In this document: positions 7,436 to 15,533 of the stretch, one piece after another | How positions within the stretch are numbered: position 1 is the stretch's first letter | Layout: each line of letters starts with the position of its first letter | Assembly (NCBI RefSeq): GCF_044759095.2 | Contig: NZ_JBIYSM020000028.1 | Span: forward strand, 1 to 56,155 | Direction: 5' to 3' | DNA from: JBIYSM02 sp044759095 | GTDB lineage: Bacteria; Bacillota; Bacilli; Brevibacillales; Brevibacillaceae | Length of the DNA stretch: 56,155 nt | Notes under the pieces: generated by a model | Databases searched by the model: none | Told to the model about the DNA's origin: nothing | Seen by the model: only the letters and a program-made list of their open reading frames with translations | Translations under genes and position numbers: made by a program

Positions 7436-8575
7436 CTACAAGCTTTTTAGGACTGAAGCAAGCGTATCAATCGCCGCGACGACATCTTCTTCGGTGTTGT
7501 AAAAATGCGGCGCGATGCGGATCACGTCATTGCGCGCGGAAACGATAAAGCCTTTTTCCTTCATCAACGCTTCCGCCTTTCCCGCTTGCGGGACGTATAT
7601 GGCGGTGTTCGCCGCTTTCTGCTCGACCTCCATTGGACTCAAAACGGTCAGCCCTTTCTCCCGAGCATGGGAGACGGCTTTCGACGACAGGGCTTGCAGA
7701 TACGTTTCCACCTTGTCTACACCGATGGCGTTCAACATTTCCAAGGCAGCGTTTGCCGCGTAGGCGCTGATCATCGGCGGCGTCCCCGTTTCAAATCGCC
7801 GGGCGCCGTGGGCATAATCCAATTGCTTGATGTCAAAGGCAAACGGATTGATGCGGCCAAACCACCCGGTGATCGTTGGCTCCAACTGGTTTGCGAGCTC
7901 TTTTCTCACGTACAAAAAGGCGATACCGGGGATTCCGAGCATGTATTTTTGGGCGCCGGCGGCGAGAAAATCGATGTCCATTTCTTTTACGTCAATCGGT
8001 ACACTCCCCGCCGATTGATAGGCGTCGACGAACAGGTAAGCCCCCTTCTCGTGAACGATGGAAGCAATTTGCTTCACATCCTGCTTGAATCCGTTGTAAT
8101 AGGAAACGTGCGAAATGGACGTAATCAAGGTCTGTTCATGTATCGCCCGGGTATAGTACTCTAATGGTATCGTATGATGATGCTCGGGGATGAACGAAAC
8201 CTGTGCCCCCCTTCTCTCCTGCGCCAGCCAGACATGGCCGATCGTCGGAAAGTCCATTTCCGTAGTCACAATCCCAGCTCGTCCGCGTGTAAAATCCAAA
8301 GCGCTGGCGACAGCAGACGCGCATTCGGAGACGGAGGACAAGACGGCAACTTCATCAGGAGACGCGTTGATCAGTGCGGCAAACCTGGCTTTTGCCTGCT
8401 CCACCCGTTCCATCCAGAGCATCCAGTCCATGCCCCCATACCGCAGGCTATCCGTATATTCCGATATGGCGGCCTGAACCTGAAGGCTAAGAGCGCTTTG
8501 CGAACAACTGGATAACTGAACCTTTTCCGATAAAATGGGAAAATACTCTCTCTCTCGGGCGAATGGAAACGTCAT
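7436..8575 (-). CDS. Class V aminotransferase (cysteine-desulfurase fold, PLP-dependent)
   Basis: 379 residues, fold type I. The PLP lysine lies in 'FLAAGAQKYMLGIPGIAFLY' (about residue 208), preceded by 'YLFVDAYQSAGSVPIDV' with the PLP-nitrogen aspartate and histidine-position variant. 'RFETGTPPMISAYAA' is the conserved substrate-side segment. No mobile-loop cysteine typical of NifS/IscS is evident, so a lyase or aminotransferase role is likelier than sulfur transfer. It is first in the operon with YitT and the amino-acid permease and divergent from the Crp/Fnr gene. Its promoter must lie in or overlap the regulator's 5' end. Confidence 0.85.
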   Translation of the reverse strand: MTFPFAREREYFPILSEKVQLSSCSQSALSLQVQAAISEYTDSLRYGGMDWMLWMERVEQAKARFAALINASPDEVAVLSSVSECASAVASALDFTRGRAGIVTTEMDFPTIGHVWLAQERRGAQVSFIPEHHHTIPLEYYTRAIHEQTLITSISHVSYYNGFKQDVKQIASIVHEKGAYLFVDAYQSAGSVPIDVKEMDIDFLAAGAQKYMLGIPGIAFLYVRKELANQLEPTITGWFGRINPFAFDIKQLDYAHGARRFETGTPPMISAYAANAALEMLNAIGVDKVETYLQALSSKAVSHAREKGLTVLSPMEVEQKAANTAIYVPQAGKAEALMKEKGFIVSARNDVIRIAPHFYNTEEDVVAAIDTLASVLKSL

Positions 8576-8617
8576 AGGTGATCCCTGCTTTCAAAGAATT
8601 ATGGAGTGATGACAAAC

Positions 8618-9316
8618 ATGGTGACATGGTTGGACGACAAAGCGTCCCCTTGGATGGAGAATCTTCCGTTTTCCTGGCATTCTCTGGAGCCGCTCGGACA
8701 AAAGATGATGCTGCAAAAGCATGAAACGGTTTTCCATCAGGACCAATCGGCAGCGTATGTCTATGTGGTTCTGCACGGGCGTATCCGCCTGTTCCTCACG
8801 TCTCCCGCAGGAGAGGAAAAGGCGATTGCCATCATCGGCCAAAACGGTTTGCTTGGAGAATGCAGCTTGTTTGATCCCCCCCATTACAACTCCAGTGCCA
8901 TAACCGCCAGCAAGGTGATGCTGCTCAAACTGCCGATCGACACATTCCGGAAGAAAATGGAAACGGAAGCCGACATCGCCAATCAAGTTCTGTATTTTCT
9001 GAACAGCAAGAATCGGATTTTGGCCTCCCATACCATGCAGCTCAGTTTTTACTCGGCCACTCAGCGAATCTGCTACACCCTGCTGCAGCTCGGCAATACG
9101 TACGGAAAAACCAATGGAGAGAAGCGAACCATCAGCGTTCGCTTTACTCACCAGGAGCTGGCCAATGTCGTAGGAACCTCCCGCGTAACGGTGGCCAATA
9201 CGATGAAGTGGCTGGAGCGGAAAAAGGTCCTTTCCAAGCAAAACGGGCTCTATGTCATTGAGGATGCGGCCCAGCTTCACGGTTTTGTCTTCGAGGGTGT
9301 ACCCTCGTTCGATTAG
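8618..9316 (+). CDS. Crp/Fnr-family transcriptional regulator
   Basis: About 232 residues. The N-terminal cyclic-nucleotide-binding-type beta-barrel (residues 25-120) includes 'VYVVLHGRIRLFLTSPAGEE' and 'GLLGECSLFD'. A dimerisation helix and a C-terminal winged helix, 'FTHQELANVVGTSRVTVANT', follow. There are no N-terminal cysteines for an FNR iron-sulfur cluster, and the effector is unknown. Candidate starts are GTG 8606, ATG 8609 and ATG 8618; GGAG at 8603-8606 fits only the last. Its start is about 40 bp from that of the divergent aminotransferase operon, its likely target. Confidence 0.85.
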   Translation: MVTWLDDKASPWMENLPFSWHSLEPLGQKMMLQKHETVFHQDQSAAYVYVVLHGRIRLFLTSPAGEEKAIAIIGQNGLLGECSLFDPPHYNSSAITASKVMLLKLPIDTFRKKMETEADIANQVLYFLNSKNRILASHTMQLSFYSATQRICYTLLQLGNTYGKTNGEKRTISVRFTHQELANVVGTSRVTVANTMKWLERKKVLSKQNGLYVIEDAAQLHGFVFEGVPSFD

Positions 9317-9369
9317 TACCACTGTACAAGGCAAAAAGGGGCTTATTCAGTAAAGCACTTTACATTTTT

Positions 9370-9418
9370 GAAAAAAAGAAAAAACAGCCACAGGCGGTTG
9401 TGTCCCGCTCCAGCTGTT
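9370..9418 (-). terminator. Terminator behind the racemase remnant
   Basis: The stem AACAGC (9383-9388) with GCTGTT (9413-9418) contains an inner CAGGCGG/CCCGCTC pairing. On the minus strand it is followed by TTTTTTCTTTTTTT. It would originally have ended the racemase transcript and now ends Abi transcription. Confidence 0.75.
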
Positions 9419-9550
9419 TCATTCGCTTAAAGCATACTCCACCGACACTTCTGCGTGTATGGCGGTGGTGTCAAACACGGGAACCGGGCAGTCTTCCTGT
9501 TTGATCAACAGTGTAATCTCCGTACATCCGAGGATAACCAAGCCTTTTAT
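9419..9550 (-). pseudogene. C-terminal remnant of an aspartate/glutamate racemase gene
   Basis: In the frame ending at TGA (9421-9419), the minus strand encodes 'GLVILGCTEITLLIKQEDCP' and then 'VPVFDTTAIHAEVSVEYAL'. This is the canonical end of the Asp/Glu racemase family, including the second catalytic cysteine motif GCTE. Only about 42 of roughly 230 residues remain. The upstream end runs straight into the Abi-family gene, which reads the same DNA in another frame as its last 23 residues. No 5' part of the racemase is visible on the other side of the Abi gene. Confidence 0.7.
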
Positions 9551-10238
9551 CTTTATCTGATAGTTTTACTGGGAATGTAAGTGTCTTGTTAAATAACCTT
9601 GCATGATGCGCTATAATATTTCGAACGTAAGATAGTGTATACAACCAACTGGAAAGATAATTATGTCTATGGCCGAAGTAACCTTTAGCTATTGCCTGCT
9701 TATCCTCTTCCAGCATGTTTTTAAATAGCTGAGAAATCGTTCCAAAAGACATCATTTCAACGGCAGCCCAGACCGGAACTTGTCCGCCATACTGTGCCAT
9801 GTGATGAAGAATGAATGTGGTTTGTACTTTACTTGCTTGTTCAAGCTCTTTTTCAAATTTCTTGATAAACTCTTCGTGTTTCACTTCATTCGCAAAATAT
9901 TCTTTATTTTTGTAACTTAAGGAATCGTCGTATTTGATTGCAAGCAGATAAGCTACTTGTGTTTTCATTGCAATTTCAACAGGCTCTAATTGAGTCAAAA
10001 TTAGGTGCCTCAAATTCTTGTCAAAATCATATAACTGAATGATTTGATCAAAATTTGTTCCCGCTCTAAAGGAGTTACCGTTCATGAATGGTTTCATGTA
10101 TGCGCTGAGACGATAGTAGTTGTGACTTTTTAATTTCTCCATAGCATGGGATTCATCTTCAACGATCAATTTTCTTTCTTTAAGCAGTGCAAGTTGCTTA
10201 TCGAAGGTAAGAGCAGGCTTTCGTTTTTTCTCCTCCAC
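9471..10238 (-). CDS. Abi-family (Abi_2/AbiD/F-like) HEPN protein with replaced C-terminus
   Basis: About 255 residues. The N-terminal 'ALTFDKQLALLKERKLIVED' and 'LKSHNYYRLSAYMKPF' are typical of Abi_2 proteins, relatives of lactococcal phage abortive-infection factors AbiD and AbiF. 'YVRNIIAHHARLFNK' carries the HEPN R-X4-H ribonuclease motif. Family members usually continue about 60-80 residues beyond this point. Here, after LSDKDK, the frame enters racemase-derived DNA (RLGYPRMYGDYTV...), so the protein is probably 3'-truncated and may be inactive. The start is GTG with GGGGG seven bases upstream. The DNA is clearly more AT-rich than its neighbours, pointing to transfer. No partner gene adjoins it. 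Confidence 0.75.
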   Translation of the reverse strand: MEEKKRKPALTFDKQLALLKERKLIVEDESHAMEKLKSHNYYRLSAYMKPFMNGNSFRAGTNFDQIIQLYDFDKNLRHLILTQLEPVEIAMKTQVAYLLAIKYDDSLSYKNKEYFANEVKHEEFIKKFEKELEQASKVQTTFILHHMAQYGGQVPVWAAVEMMSFGTISQLFKNMLEEDKQAIAKGYFGHRHNYLSSWLYTLSYVRNIIAHHARLFNKTLTFPVKLSDKDKRLGYPRMYGDYTVDQTGRLPGSRV

Positions 10239-10249
10239 AGTGCAACCCC

Positions 10250-10302
10250 CATAAAATAAAAAGCCCCACCTGGTACGCATTAAAAAGAGGCGCGGTGGGT
10301 TC
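10250..10302 (-). terminator. Terminator of the RND/two-component operon
   Basis: On the minus strand, ACCCACC (10300-10294) pairs with GGTGGGG (10270-10264) across a 23-nt loop and is followed by CTTTTTATTTTAT. It lies about 80 bases after the histidine kinase stop and just before the Abi ribosome binding site. Confidence 0.5.
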
Positions 10303-10378
10303 TGTTAATGTCATTCTCGTTTATGATTATTTCTTTGTCAAATAATGTATCAATCTGTTCCCTCGTAAACGGAAGGTT

Positions 10379-11644
10379 CTATTCAAATCGGCGTAACGTT
10401 ACCGTAAATCTGCTACCTGCTCCTTCTTCACTTTCTGCGCGAATCTTTCCGCCGTGCGCATCCACAATCCATTTGGCAATGGACAATCCCAATCCGGTGC
10501 CTTCTGTTTCACGGGAGCGCATTCTGTCCCCCCGAAAAAACCGGTCAAAGATAAAAGGGATGTCCTCTTTGGAAATACCGATCCCGGTGTCCGCCACAGC
10601 AATCTCGGCCCAATTGCCATCCCGTCTGCAGGATATGGCAATCCTCCCGTTTTCGTTGGTGTACTTCAAAGCGTTGTCGAGGAGGATCACCAGCAGCTGC
10701 TGCAGGCGTTCCCCGTCACCTGACACTTCAAGAGGCTGCTCGATCCGTGTTTCGATTTCGATGTTTTTCAGGACCGCAAGCTGCCGAAAGGTCTGAACAC
10801 TTTTTTGCACAATTTCATCCAGCCTGATTTTCTGTCTCATAATCTGCAGCTCGTTCGAGTCGGAGCGGGCCAATGTAAGCAGATCGGCAACCAGTTTATT
10901 CAATCGTTTTGTCTCTTGAATGCTTACGGAGATATTTTCGCTCTCCTGTTCAATCGTATGGTCTGGATAACGAAACAGCCGTTCGAGGTGAACCAAAATC
11001 ACCGACAAGGGGGTCCTCAACTCATGAGAGGCATCCGCAATGAATTGCTGCTGCTTCTCCCAGGAGACCTGAATGGGAACGAGGGCCCTCTTTGCCAGAA
11101 AAAGCCCTGCAAAGACGGCGATAATGATGCTGACAAGACCGCCGATCCATAAAACGTACAGCAAGGTATTGAGCATCTTTTCTTCCGGTTCCAGATTGAA
11201 GATCAGTTGAACATGACGCACCGTCCTGACGTCGCCGTCAACCACCATTCGGACTTGTTTCTTCATGGACAAGGTATACACCCGATAGGGCTGTCCATTC
11301 ACCGACATGGTTTTGATTTCTTCCGCTTGTTCCACCGGCCGGAATTTGACCAGATCCTCCCTGTCGATGGATTCTCCGGAAGACTTGCTGAGGATTTGGC
11401 CCTGATCATCCCACAGCAGGAAAACAATCCTGCGGTCTACATCGGGCAACCGCTTGAAATCTGGTCGAAAATGAGGCGGCGGGCCTTGCTCCATGCGATT
11501 GGCAATCCGCTGCAGCTCCCGATCCACCTGGGAAAACAATCGATACTGCATGGAAAAGTACAGCGCGCTCCCCAATCCGTACAAAAGCAATACAAACACA
11601 ATCACATTGAGAGTGACCAGACGAATCTGGGTCTTTCTAAACAT
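10379..11644 (-). CDS. Sensor histidine kinase of a two-component system
   Basis: 421 residues. A membrane helix (residues 8-30), an extracytoplasmic sensor of about 125 residues and a second helix (about 163-186) lead to a HisKA domain with 'FIADASHELRTPLSVILVHL' (phospho-accepting His near 207). The HATPase domain follows: N-box LLVILLDNALKYTNENG, G1 VADTGIGISKEDI, F-box FIFDRFFRGD and G2 'GTGLGLSIAKWIVDAHGGKI'. Length and order are typical of OmpR-type partner kinases. It overlaps the response-regulator gene by 8 bases. Its position at the end of the efflux operon suggests it senses envelope-active compounds and feeds back on the pump. Confidence 0.92.
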   Translation of the reverse strand: MFRKTQIRLVTLNVIVFVLLLYGLGSALYFSMQYRLFSQVDRELQRIANRMEQGPPPHFRPDFKRLPDVDRRIVFLLWDDQGQILSKSSGESIDREDLVKFRPVEQAEEIKTMSVNGQPYRVYTLSMKKQVRMVVDGDVRTVRHVQLIFNLEPEEKMLNTLLYVLWIGGLVSIIIAVFAGLFLAKRALVPIQVSWEKQQQFIADASHELRTPLSVILVHLERLFRYPDHTIEQESENISVSIQETKRLNKLVADLLTLARSDSNELQIMRQKIRLDEIVQKSVQTFRQLAVLKNIEIETRIEQPLEVSGDGERLQQLLVILLDNALKYTNENGRIAISCRRDGNWAEIAVADTGIGISKEDIPFIFDRFFRGDRMRSRETEGTGLGLSIAKWIVDAHGGKIRAESEEGAGSRFTVTLRRFE

Positions 11645-12323
11645 GCTCTTTATTCCCCTTCAGGATATAACCGACATTTCGAATCGTTCGAATATAGTGG
11701 TCACACCCGTGATCGGCAAGTTTTTTTCGCAGGTAATGCACATACAGGTCGACGATTCCGTAATTCGCCTCGGAATCGATTCCCCAGACCCTGTCGAAGA
11801 TCTGATCGCGAGTCAGAATCTGCTCGCGGTTATGCAGAAAATACTTGAGCAGGTCGTATTCCTTGCTGGTCAATCTCAAAGGATGGGTGCCGACATAGCC
11901 ATCATGCTCATTCGCCTTCAGGGAAATCGGACCGTACGTCAATTCCCCTTCCACGCCGATTTTTCCGTTTCGGCGCAAGAGGGCTCTCGTCCGCGCCAGC
12001 AGCTCTTCCACTGCGAATGGTTTCACGAGGTAATCGTCCGCTCCCGCATCCAAACCCTGAACGCGCGCCTCCACGCTGTCTTTTGCGGTAAGAAACAATA
12101 CCGGTGTGAGATTCCCTTTTGACCGAAGTCTTTTCACGATCGACAAGCCGTCCAGCCCGGGCATCATAATATCCAGCACCAGCAAATCGTACATTCCCCG
12201 TTCCGCCAGGATCAGCCCTTCATCGCCCCGATCGGCGCAGTCGACCTGGTAGCCTTCCTCCGTCAAGACGGCGGAAACCGCCTGAAGCAACGAGCGTTCA
12301 TCCTCTACTGCCAAAATACGCAT
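11637..12323 (-). CDS. OmpR/PhoB-family response regulator
   Basis: 228 residues. The receiver domain (1-120) has acidic pocket VEDE at the N-terminus, phosphorylated Asp in LLVLDIMMPGLDGLS (about residue 51), the conserved Thr in LFLTAKD and Lys in DDYLVKPF. The C-terminal OmpR winged helix contains 'LRLTSKEYDLLKYFLHNREQ' and 'DLYVHYLRKKL'. ATG at 12323 is preceded by GAGGG six bases upstream; the open frame extends further back without a better site. It is co-transcribed with the kinase, and its nearest target is the upstream RND pump. Confidence 0.92.
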   Translation of the reverse strand: MRILAVEDERSLLQAVSAVLTEEGYQVDCADRGDEGLILAERGMYDLLVLDIMMPGLDGLSIVKRLRSKGNLTPVLFLTAKDSVEARVQGLDAGADDYLVKPFAVEELLARTRALLRRNGKIGVEGELTYGPISLKANEHDGYVGTHPLRLTSKEYDLLKYFLHNREQILTRDQIFDRVWGIDSEANYGIVDLYVHYLRKKLADHGCDHYIRTIRNVGYILKGNKEHV

Positions 12324-12343
12324 CCACATCCCTCTTTCCGAAA

Positions 12344-12375
12344 CCCACCCGGTGATAACGCTGCACCGGGCGGGG
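12344..12375 (-). terminator. Hairpin between RND pump and response regulator (hairpin-element stem without flank, copy 4)
   Basis: CCCACCCGGTG (12344-12354) pairs with CACCGGGCGGG (12364-12374), with one A-C mismatch at the same place as in dispersed element copies 1 and 3. The loop ATAACGCTG matches the AACGCT in copy 3. On the minus strand it is followed by TTTCGG, so it may partly terminate transcripts leaving the RND gene before the response regulator. The conserved GGCCCCGAAC flank is absent. Confidence 0.55.
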
Positions 12376-12395
12376 TACATCTCCATTATACACGC

Positions 12396-15300
12396 CTATT
12401 CATCCGCACCAACTGCCTTCATCTTGCGAAAAGAAGGCAATCGATGGGAGACTCTCTTCATCCGGATGGCCAGGTCATCCAGTATGGTGTAGACCACAGG
12501 GATTACAATCAAGGTTAAGAGTGTCGAGAAAATCAAACCGCCAATCACCACGGTAGCCATTGGCGCCTGACTCTCTCCTCCTTCCCCAAGACCCAGCGCC
12601 AAAGGCAGCAATCCCAACACGGTGCATAACGTGGTCATGAGAATAGGGCGTAAGCGAATCGGCGCCGCGGTCAATATCGCCTCCGACCTTTCGATCCCTT
12701 GTCTGCGAAGGATATTGGTAAAGTCAATCAGCACGATCGCATTGCGCACAACAATCCCCGCCAGCAGGATCATGCCGATGAAAGCCGGTATGCTGAGCGG
12801 ACGACCCGTCACCCATAAACTGAAGCTGGCTCCGAAGAACGACAACGGCACGGACAGCATGATCGACAACGGGTACACTACGGACTCAAACTGTGCCGCC
12901 AAAATGATGTAGACCAATACGACGGCCAGGACGAAGGCCAGGATCATTCCGTTGGTCGTATCCTGCAGCTGCTGGTTTTGACCCTGCTGTTCAATCACGT
13001 ATCCCGGAGGTGTCGGAAAGCCGGCAACGACCTGGTTGATCGCTTCCGTGACGCTGCCCAAGTCCCGTCCGGGTGCCAGCATGGCCGTCACGTTCACAAC
13101 CCTCGCCTGATTAAACCGCTGGATCGATTGCGGCCCGCTTTCGATGGAGACTTTCGCCACTTCCTTGACTTGTACCTTTTCTCCGGTGGGAGCGGTCAAC
13201 AACAGATTTTCAATGTCTTGCATGCTCGCAGTCCGCTCTTTCTCATAGGTGACGGTCACATCGATTTCGCTCCCGCCCGTTTGAATGCGGGTGGCCACCT
13301 GATCACGCAGGGCAGTCTGAATCGCGCTGGAAAGAGAGGCTTGCGTGATCCCGAGCGAAGCCGCTTTGATCCGGTCGAGCGCTACCTGGATTTCCGGACG
13401 GGATTCCTCCAGGGTATTGTCCGCTTCACGCACTCCCTCCACCTCGCTGATCGCTTCGGTCAATCTCTCTGCCACATCTTTCAATGTCCCTTCATCGTTT
13501 CCCCTGACAGCATAAGAGATGGGAGCCGAACTCCCTCCGAAGCCTTGCCCGCCCAGACCGGGCAGCGTCATGCCCCCTGCTTCGCTAACCCTGACTCTCG
13601 CTCCCGGGAACCGGTTCAATCTGGTGCGTAAGTCGTCCACCACTTCCGCCGTACTTCGCGTACGTTCGGAAGGATCCGACAGCATCAGCAAGAAGGAAGC
13701 GGAAGCGCTTGAAGCGTTGGTCCCCCGACCGGCATTTGAGCTGCCCAGACTGGAAAAGATCGTCTTCACCTCCGGAATTTTGGAAACGATGGTATGCGCC
13801 TGTGTCAGAACCTCTCTTGTTTGTTCGATCTCCGTTCCGTTCGGCAGGGAGATCGAGATGCTTATCTGTCCCTGATCGGTGGCCGGCATTAATTCCATGC
13901 CGATGAAGGGAATTAGGGCAATGCCTGCGATCAAGGACGCCAGGCCAATCGACACAACCGTTTTTCGGTGGCCGAGGGACCAAACGAGAAGTTTTTGATA
14001 AACTCCTTTTCCATTCGTTTGATCCTTCCGATGCCGTTTTGCTCGCTTTGCGTGTGCCGCCGTCCATTTGACCGACAGCATGGGGGTAACGGTAAGCGAA
14101 ACAACCAGAGAGGCCAATAGCGCAAAAGAAACCGTGATGCCGAGGTCTTTAAAGATCTGTGCGGTTACCCCTTCGACGAAAACGATCGGGAAAAATACCG
14201 CGACCGTGGTTAAGGTCGCCGCGATAACCGGCATGGCTACTTCCCTGGTTCCTGCTACGGCTGCTTCTTTCATCGGCAAACCCGTTTCACGATGGCGGTG
14301 AATGTTTTCCAGTACCACAATCGCGTCGTCCACGATCATCCCGATCCCGAGGGTTAAGCCCCCCAGGCTCATGATATTGATCGACATGTCCCAGAAAAAC
14401 ATCAAGGCAAAGGTAGCGATGACAGAGATCGGAATCGCCGTGGAGATGATCAGGGTATTGCTGATGCTTTTTAAAAAGAACCAGATCACCAGGATCGCCA
14501 GCAGTCCGCCGATCAACGTATCATGAACAAGCGTATTGATGGACGCCCGAATAAACTCCGATTGATCAGATAGGCTCATGACGGATACATGTACAGGGAA
14601 GGTACCCTTCACCTTCTCCAGCTCTTCATAGATGCGGTCGACAACCGTCACCGTATTGGTCCCCGACTGTTTCATAACGGACAGGGAAACCGTATGCTGA
14701 CCATTCATTTTGTTTTCAATCGATACTTCTTTGTACCCTTCCTGTATGACGGCAAGGTCTTCCAAAAACACGTGGCCATTATTTCGCAACGGAATGGACA
14801 CTTTTCGTATATCATCCACAGAAGTGAATTTGCCTATGGAGCGGACCGTGTACGTGGTTCCCCCCTCGGTTACCTGCCCCCCGGGGGAATCCAGGTTTTG
14901 ACTCCGGAGCTGTTGGTTGATCTCTGCCAGCGTAACCCCGTATTGCTCCAGTTTGCTTTGATCCAGCCGAACCTTGATCTCCCTTTCCAATCCTCCCGAA
15001 ACCGTGACCGATGCGACTCCGTTCACTCTCTCCAGAGAGGGTACGATTTGTTCATCCACGAACGACCGTAATTGATCTGCGCCCATCTCCGAGGAGATGG
15101 CCAGAGTTAGCACCGGCGTGCTGTTGGGGTCGAACCGCAGCACGGTTGGCGAATCTGCATCGTCTGGCAGGGAGCGGCGGGCTCGTTCCACTTTTTGCTG
15201 AATCTCTGTGACCGCCGCGTCGATATCCACTCCGTAATCAAATTCAACGATGACCTGGGACGAACCTTCCCGCGAGGTGGATCTCACGGTTTTAATCCCG

Positions 15301-15533
15301 GCGACCGTTGCAACAGCCTGTTCGATCGGCCGGGTTACCAGGTTTTCCATTTCCTCCGGCCCGACTCCCGAGTAGCCGGTTGACACGGCCACGGTAGGAA
15401 TTTCAATCGGCGGATACAAATCGATCGGAATGCGCGTTAACGAGATGATCCCCAAAATGATGACAATGAGGATACCCATCATGACAGTCACAGGACGACG
15501 AATCGCATGATCAGATATATGCATGGGGTTCAC
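12396..15533 (-). CDS. RND-family multidrug efflux transporter (AcrB/SwrC type)
   Basis: 1045 residues, normal RND length. The N-terminus 'ISDHAIRRPVTVMMGILIVI' is the first helix, followed by 'LTRIPIDLYPPIEIPTV'. Helix-4 proton-relay residues appear in 'SLGGLTLGIGMIVDDAIVVL' (Asp-Asp pair), and 'GILLAGIVVRNAIVLIDF'-like sequence is helix 10. The porter domain repeats are intact, as in 'FDYGVDIDAAVTEIQQKVER'. In Firmicutes this family includes SwrC (YerP), which exports surfactin and other amphiphiles. The start is GTG immediately after the fusion-protein stop, with an ATG nine bases on. It probably forms a complex with the upstream lipoprotein. Confidence 0.93.
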   Translation of the reverse strand: MNPMHISDHAIRRPVTVMMGILIVIILGIISLTRIPIDLYPPIEIPTVAVSTGYSGVGPEEMENLVTRPIEQAVATVAGIKTVRSTSREGSSQVIVEFDYGVDIDAAVTEIQQKVERARRSLPDDADSPTVLRFDPNSTPVLTLAISSEMGADQLRSFVDEQIVPSLERVNGVASVTVSGGLEREIKVRLDQSKLEQYGVTLAEINQQLRSQNLDSPGGQVTEGGTTYTVRSIGKFTSVDDIRKVSIPLRNNGHVFLEDLAVIQEGYKEVSIENKMNGQHTVSLSVMKQSGTNTVTVVDRIYEELEKVKGTFPVHVSVMSLSDQSEFIRASINTLVHDTLIGGLLAILVIWFFLKSISNTLIISTAIPISVIATFALMFFWDMSINIMSLGGLTLGIGMIVDDAIVVLENIHRHRETGLPMKEAAVAGTREVAMPVIAATLTTVAVFFPIVFVEGVTAQIFKDLGITVSFALLASLVVSLTVTPMLSVKWTAAHAKRAKRHRKDQTNGKGVYQKLLVWSLGHRKTVVSIGLASLIAGIALIPFIGMELMPATDQGQISISISLPNGTEIEQTREVLTQAHTIVSKIPEVKTIFSSLGSSNAGRGTNASSASASFLLMLSDPSERTRSTAEVVDDLRTRLNRFPGARVRVSEAGGMTLPGLGGQGFGGSSAPISYAVRGNDEGTLKDVAERLTEAISEVEGVREADNTLEESRPEIQVALDRIKAASLGITQASLSSAIQTALRDQVATRIQTGGSEIDVTVTYEKERTASMQDIENLLLTAPTGEKVQVKEVAKVSIESGPQSIQRFNQARVVNVTAMLAPGRDLGSVTEAINQVVAGFPTPPGYVIEQQGQNQQLQDTTNGMILAFVLAVVLVYIILAAQFESVVYPLSIMLSVPLSFFGASFSLWVTGRPLSIPAFIGMILLAGIVVRNAIVLIDFTNILRRQGIERSEAILTAAPIRLRPILMTTLCTVLGLLPLALGLGEGGESQAPMATVVIGGLIFSTLLTLIVIPVVYTILDDLAIRMKRVSHRLPSFRKMKAVGADE

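Noticed and set aside
10280..10374. 31-codon open stretch on the minus strand (LPFTREQIDTLFDKEI...) between the histidine kinase and the Abi gene
   Set aside because: Reads like protein but has no start codon or ribosome binding site and is too short to assign; it may be a remnant.
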